Origin: a virus
Direction: 5' to 3' (one strand)
Length of the DNA stretch: 40,475 nucleotides
IMG/VR virus record: IMGVR_UViG_3300031972_002460
Coordinates: 1-40,475 of that record
Shown: positions 25,128-31,945 of the stretch, piece by piece
How positions within the stretch are numbered: the stretch's first letter is position 1
Layout: every line of letters begins with the position of its first letter
Translations under genes and position numbers: made by a program
Notes under the pieces: generated by a model
Database searches by the model: none
What the model was told of the DNA's origin: nothing
Seen by the model: only the letters and a program-made list of their open reading frames with translations

Positions 25128-25389
25128 GGCCGTCACCTCCGATCCGGAGCTTCTTGGCAGCGTCGGACTTGAGGAACTGCAGGATGGTGCGCATCGCCGC
25201 CTCGGCATCGCGCGACGGCGTGCGGGCGAAGTGCTGCAGCAGCGCCTGCTGCAGCTGCGCCTCGTTGAACACCCAGGCGGCACCTGGCGGCGGCAGCGTG
25301 GGGCCGCCTGCAGCGAGCACATTGCGGCTCGGCGGCACCGCACCGCCGGCCTCCGTGATCGGACGAAGCATCGCGACGGCGGCGCTCAC
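25120..25389 (-). CDS. Small early protein after transposition ATPase
   Basis: An 89-residue protein. GTG 25389 is chosen because it overlaps the ATPase stop (GTGA). The N-terminus is Pro/Gly-rich and the C-terminal half helical (FNEAQLQQALLQHFARTPSRDAEAAMRTILQFL). Being coupled to the MuB-like gene it may act in transposition or replication, but no family is recognised. Confidence 0.65.
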   Translation of the reverse strand: MSAAVAMLRPITEAGGAVPPSRNVLAAGGPTLPPPGAAWVFNEAQLQQALLQHFARTPSRDAEAAMRTILQFLKSDAAKKLRIGGDGHA

Positions 25390-26450
25390 TTGGCACCTCC
25401 GGCCTTGATCGGCATGCGGATGGCTTCCTTGGCGATCTGCAGCACCAGGGCGCGATCGAGCTGGCGGCCTCGACGCAGGCCGTAGTCGCGGATGCTGGGG
25501 ATCAGCGCCTCGACGAGGACGCGGGCCGATCCGCCGCAGACTTCCCACATCGCATCGAGCGCCGCTTTGTCGATCTGTTGCTCGTTCGGGAACGCGGCGA
25601 GGATGATCTCCTCGGCGTCGCGCCGATCGATCGACGTGATCGGGTCCGGCCAGAAGCCGATGCGCGAGCGGATGCGGTTGAAGCGCCCGGTGTTGGGCTT
25701 GACCAGGCCCAGCAGCTTCGGCGCGCCCTGCAGCACGACACCGATCTTGGCGACGTCGCGAATGCGCCGCGCGTACTCGAGCGCGGCCGGCTCCAGCTCT
25801 TCGGCTTCGTCGAGGATGATGACGGTGTCTGTGCCCTTGAGCGCACTGACGATGCGCTTGAACTTGGCGTTCGGGTTGGCGCTGCCGCGCATCTCGTGCT
25901 GGAGGCTGAGCTGCTCAAGCAGCTCGTCGAGCAGCGCGCCTTCCGCCATCTTCGGCAGCACTTCGATGAACAGCGTGTTGCTGTAGCGGGCGCGATACTC
26001 CTGCCCCGCGCGCGTCTTGCCGGTGCCGACTTCGGAGATGAAGACACCCATCATCCGGTAGATGCGCACGCGGTGATACACGCTGCAGGCGTATCGGTAG
26101 ACGCTGCAGCTATCGACGAACGGCACAACGCGCGAGGTCTGGCGCTCGTCGGTCGTTGCCATCGTGTCCAGGGCGGCGCGAATCCACTTCGCCGGGGACG
26201 AGGGGTACTTGCCGCGCAGCACCTGGTTGAAGGTGCCGATGTTGATGCGCGAAGCGCGCGCCAGCCAGCTCTGGATGTACGTGCCGGCGTTGAGCCACTT
26301 GATGATCTTGGCGACGTTCTCTTTGTCTTCGTCCGTGAACGATGCGTGCCACACATCGGGCACGACCAGGAGCGAGACAACCTCCTCCATGTCCAGCGGA
26401 GGCGCCTCCTCTGGCAGGTCTTCGACGATGTTGATGCTGGGACTGCTCAT
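25386..26450 (-). CDS. Transposition target-selection ATPase, MuB-like
   Basis: A 354-residue AAA+ protein. An N-terminal helix-turn-helix region (residues ~45-95, WLARASRINIGTFNQVLRGKY) precedes the Walker A SEVGTGKT (139-146) and Walker B TVIILDEAEEL (209-219). In Mu, B polymerises on target DNA with ATP, stimulates the transposase and gives target immunity. It directly follows transposase A, as in Mu. Confidence 0.93.
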   Translation of the reverse strand: MSSPSINIVEDLPEEAPPLDMEEVVSLLVVPDVWHASFTDEDKENVAKIIKWLNAGTYIQSWLARASRINIGTFNQVLRGKYPSSPAKWIRAALDTMATTDERQTSRVVPFVDSCSVYRYACSVYHRVRIYRMMGVFISEVGTGKTRAGQEYRARYSNTLFIEVLPKMAEGALLDELLEQLSLQHEMRGSANPNAKFKRIVSALKGTDTVIILDEAEELEPAALEYARRIRDVAKIGVVLQGAPKLLGLVKPNTGRFNRIRSRIGFWPDPITSIDRRDAEEIILAAFPNEQQIDKAALDAMWEVCGGSARVLVEALIPSIRDYGLRRGRQLDRALVLQIAKEAIRMPIKAGGAK

Positions 26451-26483
26451 GTAGAATCTCCGTGTTGATGCAGTAAGCCGACG

Positions 26484-28094
26484 TCAGTAGTCGGTGTTCA
26501 GAAGGTCGAGGGGCGGCAACCCCTCGGCCTTTTCTTCTTCAGGCGGCAGCTCTGCCGCCCCGAAGCTCTCCAGCTGCTTGATCGCGGACTCGCCGGTGAT
26601 GGCCGGGCGCGCCATCGCTTCGAGCAGCTCCTGTCTCTGCTGTAGACGGCGCACCTGACCGTCGAGCCGGCGACGCTCCAGATCCGCGATGCGTCCACCG
26701 TCGATCCACGGCTTGGCGTCGACCTTCTCGGCGGTGCCGATGAGTCGGCCCTTGAGGTCGTAGAGCAGCACCGCGGTGTCGTTGTGCAGGTCGTACTCGA
26801 CCTGGACGTCGCGCCCCTCGAACGCCGCCAGGGCGGCGGCCTCGTACACGCGGTTGAACATCTGCACGCGGTAGCTGCGCGCTTTGCGGATCTCGCGCGG
26901 GCGCATGAGCGCGGACGCGGGGATGTGCACCGGGTGACGTTCCAGCGTCTCCCACAGCGCGGCCGGGCTGCGGTTGCTGCGGCCATTGGCGTCGGTGAGC
27001 GCGCGCTGGTTTCGCTCGTTGTAGGCGCGCACGTACTTGGCGATCCCTGCGAGCGCTTCGTCCCAGGCAGGCACGTACATCTCGCCCTGTTCGATGCGCT
27101 TGGTCAGTCGGCGCAGGAACTCCTGCGGGACTTCCGGCCCGTGGTAGCTCGGCTGGAACTTGCCGTGCTTCTCCTCGAACCAGCGGAACCAGCCTTCGAT
27201 GTCGCCTTTGCCCCGCGCGTTGCCGGGCAGCGCAGTCATGACGTCTTCGGGCCTCAGCCCGATCCGCGGCGCGAAGCCGGCCACGGCGTCGATGATCATC
27301 TTGTTCTTGAAGCCGCTACCCGGATCGACATGCAGCATCGCCATGACATGGTCGTGCGACAGCAGCGCGTGACTCAGCGAGTACAGCGTCTGCACTGCAC
27401 TCTCCGCGTAGCCAAGCCACCAGCCGGTGATGTAGCGACTGCCGATGTCCATCCACGGCGTCAGCTCGGCGGTGATGTGGTGGCCGGCTTCGGGATGGCG
27501 CACGTAGTAGTGCAGCGCGTGGCCGTCGCCCTGGTAGATGAGGCCCACCGGCACGACGCTGCGGTCGCGGATCACATGCGGCGTCAGGTTCTGGCGGCGG
27601 TAGTGCGGGCCGACGCGCCTGGGGTGGAACTCGCCCTCGTTCGTGGGGATGCTGTCGAGGTAGCGCCGCACGCGACCGTCTGTGGCATCGGCGAAGCCAT
27701 GCTCGTCGCGCAGCTTCTCGGCGATGGTCGACGCGGCGAGCTTGCTCGGCAGGCGGAAGTACTCCAGCGCCAGCGCCTCCCAGCCGCCGTTGCGGCGCCG
27801 ACGGCCGGTGTTGCCGCTGACCAGCGCCGGCACGCCGTGATCGAGATAGCGCTGCAGGTGCCGCTCGATGCTGCTGGCGGACAGGCCAATCTCGCCGCCG
27901 CGCGTCTTGGCCAGCCACTTGCTCGCGCACTTCACGCTCAGGCCGTGGCCGCGCACCTTGAGCACGGCCGGCATCAGGTGCGCCTCCAGGCGCAGCGCGT
28001 CAGTGCGCTGCTTGTCCGTGCACGCGCCGAGCGGATCGTCGGCGACGGGGACGAGCGGCTGCACGACTTGGCGGAGGAGCGCGGCGGCCGACAT
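26484..28094 (-). CDS. DDE transposase, MuA-like
   Basis: A 536-residue transposase. After an N-terminal DNA-binding part with helix-turn-helix segments (~50-150), the RNase H-like core shows the catalytic triad: Asp-190 in IYQGDGHALH, Asp-257 in LHVDPGSGFKNK, and Glu-300 in GKGDIEGWFRWFEEK. A beta-barrel C-terminal domain follows (~400-470). It is somewhat shorter than Mu A (663), probably lacking part of the N-terminal enhancer-binding region. It cuts and joins the phage ends for integration and replicative transposition. Its ATG shares one base with the upstream stop. Confidence 0.95.
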   Translation of the reverse strand: MSAAALLRQVVQPLVPVADDPLGACTDKQRTDALRLEAHLMPAVLKVRGHGLSVKCASKWLAKTRGGEIGLSASSIERHLQRYLDHGVPALVSGNTGRRRRNGGWEALALEYFRLPSKLAASTIAEKLRDEHGFADATDGRVRRYLDSIPTNEGEFHPRRVGPHYRRQNLTPHVIRDRSVVPVGLIYQGDGHALHYYVRHPEAGHHITAELTPWMDIGSRYITGWWLGYAESAVQTLYSLSHALLSHDHVMAMLHVDPGSGFKNKMIIDAVAGFAPRIGLRPEDVMTALPGNARGKGDIEGWFRWFEEKHGKFQPSYHGPEVPQEFLRRLTKRIEQGEMYVPAWDEALAGIAKYVRAYNERNQRALTDANGRSNRSPAALWETLERHPVHIPASALMRPREIRKARSYRVQMFNRVYEAAALAAFEGRDVQVEYDLHNDTAVLLYDLKGRLIGTAEKVDAKPWIDGGRIADLERRRLDGQVRRLQQRQELLEAMARPAITGESAIKQLESFGAAELPPEEEKAEGLPPLDLLNTDY

Positions 28095-29113
28095 CAGGCC
28101 ACCTTCTTGACCGTGCGCGGACGGCCACGGCCACCCTTGGCATTGGCGCGCTCGGCGTCGCGGTTCTCGGCCAGCGTCTTGTGACGCTTGAGGACGATGC
28201 CCAGGGCATCCTTCGCCATCTGCAGCTCGCCGTCCGTCAGCGAGTGCTCGAAGTCCAGCTTGCCGGTGACCGGCTTACCCCACTGCGCGTGGATCTTCGC
28301 CAGCAGCTCCTCGGTCCGTGCATGCACCGAGCGCAGGCTGTGATACAGCGTGCCGGCCGCGCGCTCCGCCCACTCCGGATAGGTCTTGGCTTCCTTGTCG
28401 CCGATCAGGCGATCCGTCACCACGTCTTCGAGCGCGGTGATGGACAGCGTCATCTGCTCGGCCAGCGCCACCGCCTCCTGCCGCGCGTGGGCGGCGAAGT
28501 CCGGCATCTTCAGGGCTTCATAGCGGTGTTTGAGGGCGCCTTTCAGCTCCTTTACTTCGGCTTCGAGCCCTTCGTTATCGGCTTCCAGGGCGGCGATCTT
28601 CTTGCCGGCCTTGATCAGCTCCGGATCGCGCGCCGCTTCGGCAAACTCGCGGGCAGACATCTCGACGGCCTGGTCGACGGTCAATCCGCGAACCTTCTGC
28701 CCCTTGGCGAAGGCAAGCCGCTCCTCCGGCGTCCAGGTCAGCAGCGTGATGGCCTTGGTCTGACCGAGCTGTCCAAACGTTTGGACAGACTGTTCATCGG
28801 GTAGCTCTGCGAACGCCTGATAGACCGCGACGGCGTTGTAGTAGGCCGAGCGCGAGACGTGCCGGCGGGTCAGCTCCTCCGCGAACTCCGCCTTGTCCAA
28901 GCGCTTGGACAGCTCCAGCAGCGCCCGGCCTGCCACCACCCTGCCGGCCATCTCCATCTCGAAGGCACGCTGCGCAACGGCCCACAAGGTTGTGACGTCG
29001 TCGCCTGCCTCGGCGATCTGCGCCAGGGTGCGCTGCAGATAGCTCTGCAGCGGACTCGGCATCTCGGCGAGCAGGCCCGCGCCTGTCTTCGTCACGGCTT
29101 TCGTTTTGTTCAT
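28094..29113 (-). CDS. ParB/KorB-type HTH DNA-binding protein
   Basis: A 339-residue protein between ner and the transposase. Residues ~84-152 (VSRSAYYNAVAVYQAF, LGQTKAITLLTWTPEERLAFAKGQKVRGLTVDQAVEM) follow the helix-turn-helix plan of ParB/KorB-family proteins: recognition helix, linker, then the ee-x-la-x-gltv helix. A coiled coil follows at ~165-200, helices to ~310, and a basic tail with an AT-hook-like GGRGRPR. The N-terminal ParB CTPase motif is not evident. Two perfect palindromes lie within the gene and one in its leader. The start has GAGGAAAGC upstream. It may bind these sites to regulate the early operon or organise phage DNA. Confidence 0.65.
   Translation of the reverse strand: MNKTKAVTKTGAGLLAEMPSPLQSYLQRTLAQIAEAGDDVTTLWAVAQRAFEMEMAGRVVAGRALLELSKRLDKAEFAEELTRRHVSRSAYYNAVAVYQAFAELPDEQSVQTFGQLGQTKAITLLTWTPEERLAFAKGQKVRGLTVDQAVEMSAREFAEAARDPELIKAGKKIAALEADNEGLEAEVKELKGALKHRYEALKMPDFAAHARQEAVALAEQMTLSITALEDVVTDRLIGDKEAKTYPEWAERAAGTLYHSLRSVHARTEELLAKIHAQWGKPVTGKLDFEHSLTDGELQMAKDALGIVLKRHKTLAENRDAERANAKGGRGRPRTVKKVA
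28769..28788. promoter_or_regulatory. 20-bp palindrome, candidate binding site 1
   Basis: CTGTCCAAACGTTTGGACAG is a perfect palindrome inside the ParB-type gene, where it encodes SVQTFGQ. The core GTCCAA-CG-TTGGAC class is shared with sites 2 and 3. Confidence 0.7.
28894..28911. promoter_or_regulatory. 18-bp palindrome, candidate binding site 2
   Basis: TGTCCAAGCGCTTGGACA, perfect, in the ParB-type gene. It is read in a different codon frame from site 1 (here LSKRLDK), so the DNA and not the peptide is what the two sites share. Confidence 0.7.
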
Positions 29114-29139
29114 GCTTTCCTCACAACGGCGTTAAGAAG

Positions 29140-29187
29140 CCCCGGCGCCGTCGCGCCGGGGAGTGATCGCCTGCCGTGGGGCAGGCG
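29140..29187 (-). repeat. Two hairpins in the leader of the ParB-type gene
   Basis: CCCCGGCGC/GCGCCGGGG (29140-29161, 4-base loop) and CGCCTGCC/GGCAGGCG (29168-29187, 4-base loop) lie in the 163-base gap upstream of the gene. The leftward side ends CTTCTTAAC, a poor U tract, so partial termination or processing is possible. With palindrome 3, they make this leader look regulatory. Confidence 0.6.
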
Positions 29188-29252
29188 GGAGGAGATCGAC
29201 CCCTCATGACTGGATAGACGGCGGGATTGCCCACCGGCCGCGGACTGGCGTC

Positions 29253-29270
29253 CGTCCAAGCGCTTGGACG
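29253..29270. promoter_or_regulatory. 18-bp palindrome, candidate binding site 3
   Basis: CGTCCAAGCGCTTGGACG, perfect, in the gap between the ParB-type gene and the next gene upstream. It shares GTCCAAGCGCTTGGAC with site 2. Distances between site centres are 124 and 359 bp. Confidence 0.7.
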
Positions 29271-29276
29271 AGGCGT

Positions 29277-29753
29277 TCACGTGCTGAGCCGCCGGGTGAG
29301 TTCGCCGACCTTGCGGCGCAGCGAGGCGATCTCGACGTGTGCATCGCCCAGGGCCTTGGCAGCCACCTCGCGGGCGTCGACCATCTCGTTGCCGAGCGCA
29401 CGCACGACCACCTCGGCGGCGGACTCGTCCTCGACGGCCCAGCAGAAGGCGGGCAGCCATTCGGCAGGCAGCCGATGGAACTCCTTGCTGTCCGCCATCC
29501 ACGAGTCGACCTGGCGCTTCGTGATCGGGCGGTCGATGCCCGGCAGCGCTAGGTTCATGCGGTCAGCGATGCGCTCGCGGCTGATGCCGCGCGACCGGGC
29601 ACGGCGCATCGCGGCATCGATCGAGCCCCGCAGCTCGGCGGCGATGGTCAGGTCGGGCGCGTTCGCCCGGTGAACCACTGGCGGCTCCTCCATCCGGGCG
29701 AACAGATCGCCTTGGTTGGTGGAGAAATTCCGTTGTGCCTTTACCCGCGACAT
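29277..29753 (-). CDS. Early protein of unknown function
   Basis: A 158-residue protein between ner and the ParB-type gene. A segment with helix-turn-helix character is at ~55-85 (RARSRGISRERIADRMNLALPG then TKRQVDSWM), with a coiled coil at the C-terminus (VAAKALGDAHVEIASLRRKVGELTRRL). DNA binding is likely. Proteins of this kind recur in early operons of Mu-like phages, but I cannot name the family. Confidence 0.7.
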   Translation of the reverse strand: MSRVKAQRNFSTNQGDLFARMEEPPVVHRANAPDLTIAAELRGSIDAAMRRARSRGISRERIADRMNLALPGIDRPITKRQVDSWMADSKEFHRLPAEWLPAFCWAVEDESAAEVVVRALGNEMVDAREVAAKALGDAHVEIASLRRKVGELTRRLST

Positions 29754-29799
29754 GGCTGGCCGTATCCGGATACAGTTGGTCTGCTGTAGCGAGCTACAG

Positions 29800-30033
29800 T
29801 CAGGCGGCCCGCCGCAGGCGGCGGCGGCCGGTCTTGCGGGGCCACAGCTCCGCGACCGAGCGCTTCGTCGCTTTGGCTACGGCGGCCTGGATGCGCCGGC
29901 TGGTGTCGTTGCCGGCGATGACTGAACTGACGGTGCCGGGGTGCACCCCGAGCGCTTCCGCGATCCGGCAGACGCCGGATTCGTTCTTGTGGAGCAAAGC
30001 GATGATGTCGGCCCGGTGCATATTCTGTTTCAC
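29800..30033 (-). CDS. ner: Ner-like transcription regulator
   Basis: A 77-residue first gene of the early operon. It matches the Ner/Nlp plan: HRADIIALLHKNESGVCRIAEALGVHPGTVSS is the helix-turn-helix and AELWPRK is the conserved end (Mu has VIWPSRY). In Mu, Ner turns down early and repressor transcription. The start may be GTG 30033 or ATG 30021; neither has a strong ribosome-binding site. Confidence 0.85.
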   Translation of the reverse strand: MKQNMHRADIIALLHKNESGVCRIAEALGVHPGTVSSVIAGNDTSRRIQAAVAKATKRSVAELWPRKTGRRRLRRAA

Positions 30034-30057
30034 GTCCGCCCAATCTGTTGGGCGGAC
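30034..30057. promoter_or_regulatory. Palindromic operator at the early promoter
   Basis: Perfect 10-bp arms GTCCGCCCAA and TTGGGCGGAC separated by TCTG. It spans the end of the early -10 box and the predicted transcription start, so a bound repressor or Ner would block early transcription. Confidence 0.75.
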
Positions 30058-30084
30058 TATCGCTCAAAGGATTGGACGTGTCAA
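30056..30084 (-). promoter_or_regulatory. Early promoter for the leftward transposition operon
   Basis: Minus strand: TTGACA (30084-30079), 17-base spacer, GATAGT (30061-30056). The -35 is perfect and the -10 matches four of six. It overlaps the start of the repressor gene and the operator, giving a compact lysis-lysogeny switch. Confidence 0.8.
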
Positions 30085-30842
30085 CGATTGACGCGCAACA
30101 GGCTGGACAACGCTTTGATGAAGAGGTCAAGAGGCTGGGCGGACCGACCTTTGTGGCGTCGATCGTCGGCAAATCGCGCAACACGATTTACAACTGGGTG
30201 TCCACGGCGGACATGACCGTTGCGGACCTTGGCAAGCTCGCCGAGGCCGGCATGGATGTGCAGTACGTCCTCTACGGAGAGCGCAGCAGCGTCGTGCGGG
30301 ACGAGAGCGGTGAGTACGCCGTGCGCGCCTACGATCGCCTGGCTGGCTTTGTGCAGAGCGACGAGGCGCGGCAGATCCGCGTGCTGGTGGGCGGGCAAGA
30401 GCATTTCGTTGACCCGGACCACTACCGCTGGGTGCCAGTCCTCAACGTGCGCGTCTCAGGTGGGCCGGGTGGCACGGCCTTCGGCGAGAACATCGTCGCG
30501 TTCAACGCCTACCGCCGTGAGTGGCTCGACAAGAAGGGTCTGCACGACGCGATGCTCAGCGAGGTGACGGTGACCGGCGAGTCCATGTCACCCGAGCTGC
30601 GTGAAGGCGACACCGTGCTCGTCAACCACTCCGCGAACGAGCTGCAGGGCGGCGCGATCTACGTGATCCGCCAGGGCGAGGAACTGCTGGTGAAGTACCT
30701 GCAGCCGCTGCCCGGCGGGAAGATCCAGGTGAACAGCGAGAACAGCGCTGCGTATCCGAGCTACAACATCGAACCGGCTGACTTCGACAGCGGCGAGTGC
30801 GAGATCGTGGGCCGCGTCGTGCGCCAGGGGCGCGATCGGTGA
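30078..30842 (+). CDS. CI-like repressor, S24 family
   Basis: A 254-residue repressor diverging from ner. GTG 30078 is chosen for its AAAGGA ribosome-binding site and because the frame upstream reads through the operator. Residues 24-45 hold the helix-turn-helix (TFVASIVGKSRNTIYNWVS). The C-terminal half is a LexA-like S24 domain with Ser-169 in GESMSPELREGD and Lys-206 in LLVKYLQPL. The cleavage loop reads RVSGGPGG, where Ala-Gly is usual. Autocleavage would allow DNA-damage induction. Confidence 0.9.
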   Translation: MSTIDAQQAGQRFDEEVKRLGGPTFVASIVGKSRNTIYNWVSTADMTVADLGKLAEAGMDVQYVLYGERSSVVRDESGEYAVRAYDRLAGFVQSDEARQIRVLVGGQEHFVDPDHYRWVPVLNVRVSGGPGGTAFGENIVAFNAYRREWLDKKGLHDAMLSEVTVTGESMSPELREGDTVLVNHSANELQGGAIYVIRQGEELLVKYLQPLPGGKIQVNSENSAAYPSYNIEPADFDSGECEIVGRVVRQGRDR

Positions 30843-31240
30843 GCAACGACGAGAAGACGCCCAGGTCGATTAAGGGGAAGCTGATCCTCGCGCTAATCGG
30901 GGTCTTCGTCTTCGCGGCCGTGATTCTGCCGGCCAGAAATGGGACACAGACGACGAAGGATTGCGGGCCTGACGAGGCGGAGTGCTACGCCCAGCGGCAC
31001 GTCTTCGCCGCGCAGCGCGCCTGCGAAAAGGCAGTGACCGAGCAGGCCAAGTACCGCGCGCGCTTCGACTACAGTCTCGACGGCATGTTTGATCGTTACA
31101 CGGTGCGCGGTTCTTCGATCGTCTACTCCGGCGAGCGTGCGGAGTTCGAGAACGGATTCGGGGCCTGGGCGCGTATGCGATACACGTGCGAGTTCGATCC
31201 CAGCAGCGCTTCAATCCGTGTGTCGGTCGTAGACGCCTAA
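30839..31240 (+). CDS. Membrane-anchored protein in the repressor operon
   Basis: A 133-residue protein whose GTG overlaps the repressor stop (GTGA). One N-terminal transmembrane segment at ~12-31 (KLILALIGVFVFAAVILPA) is followed by a ~100-residue domain with four cysteines, probably outside the membrane. Co-expression with the repressor in a lysogen suggests lysogenic conversion or superinfection exclusion. This is inference. No family is recognised. Confidence 0.7.
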   Translation: MSNDEKTPRSIKGKLILALIGVFVFAAVILPARNGTQTTKDCGPDEAECYAQRHVFAAQRACEKAVTEQAKYRARFDYSLDGMFDRYTVRGSSIVYSGERAEFENGFGAWARMRYTCEFDPSSASIRVSVVDA

Positions 31241-31243
31241 GGC

Positions 31244-31918
31244 GTGCGGTCGAAGAAGGCCAAGCAGCTTTGCGTGATCTGCGGCTCACGTCCAGCAACG
31301 ACCAGGGACCACATCCCACCGAAAGCACTGTTCGGCGCGCCGAGGCCTAACAATCTAATCACTGTTCCCGCGTGCTTCGGCTGCAACCACCGTGGCGGAC
31401 GGGAGGACGAGCGCTTCGTCGCATTCATCGGCCTGCACGCAGCTCAAAGAGCAACTAGGCCGCTTAATGATCCTGCTTTTCAGGCAGCGGTAAAAATCAT
31501 TCAGCGCAACAACAAGCTGTACCGGCACGTCATCGACAACTCGCAGACGATCGACATCGTAACGCCCTCAGGAATCTTCCTCGAGAAGCGACGTGCCGTG
31601 ATGTGGGATTCAAGCGCTCATTCGACAGTGCTCACCCGCATGGTTCGCGGCCTGTACTACCACCACACGAAAAGCATCCTGCCGCAGGATGCTCGCATCC
31701 AGATCAATTGGCACTATCGGCTCGACGACGAGTTAGTAGAGATGCTGCGCCGGATGCGCATGGTCCGCATCGGTGGCGATGCCTTCGTCTACTTCTTCGG
31801 AATCGCCGACACCGCCCCCACAAGCTCGGTGTGGGTCTTTCGGTTCCATGCCTCGCACATAGCCAGCGCCACGACGGACGCGCCATTGCATGGTGAAACG
31901 TTTCACGCCCTGACCTGA
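31244..31918 (+). CDS. HNH-type protein in the repressor operon
   Basis: A 224-residue protein from GTG 31244, 3 bases after the previous gene. A treble-clef HNH-like module is at residues 10-55: CVICG, then RDHIPPKALF, then PNNLITVPACFGCNHRGGRED, giving paired zinc cysteines and DH/N/H candidates. The remaining ~165 residues are unrecognised. Its last codons run through the late promoter element, and the stop lies inside it. Base use is less GC-rich than its neighbours. Being expressed with the repressor, it could be a prophage-encoded defence nuclease. Confidence 0.7.
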   Translation: MRSKKAKQLCVICGSRPATTRDHIPPKALFGAPRPNNLITVPACFGCNHRGGREDERFVAFIGLHAAQRATRPLNDPAFQAAVKIIQRNNKLYRHVIDNSQTIDIVTPSGIFLEKRRAVMWDSSAHSTVLTRMVRGLYYHHTKSILPQDARIQINWHYRLDDELVEMLRRMRMVRIGGDAFVYFFGIADTAPTSSVWVFRFHASHIASATTDAPLHGETFHALT

Positions 31919-31919
31919 C
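31892..31919 (+). promoter_or_regulatory. Late promoter element, Plys-like, right copy
   Basis: A perfect 28-bp inverted copy of 18008-18035, with palindrome GTGAAACGTTTCAC at 31893-31906, ending 26 bases before the endolysin ATG. It overlaps the end of the HNH gene. Position matches Mu Plys. Activator dependence is inferred from the dyad, the absence of a -10 box and the Mor/C gene. Confidence 0.75.
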
Positions 31920-31936
31920 TTCGCGCGCGCGCGAAG
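31919..31936 (+). promoter_or_regulatory. GC hairpin before the endolysin start
   Basis: CTTCGCGCGCGCGCGAAG is a perfect 18-bp palindrome able to form a 7-bp stem with a 4-base loop, ending 9 bases before the endolysin ATG. It would cover the ribosome landing region on long transcripts. The left late promoter has a CG tract but lacks the CTT/AAG clamp. Confidence 0.6.
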
Positions 31937-31945
31937 CTGCGCGGC

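Noticed and set aside
18021-31906. GTGAAACGTTTCAC as parS centromere or LacI-family operator
   Set aside because: parS has the half-sites in the opposite order (GTTTCAC then GTGAAAC), so this is not parS. LacI-family operators look similar, but the paired placement before I and lys fits a phage late activator better. Host-regulator binding cannot be excluded.
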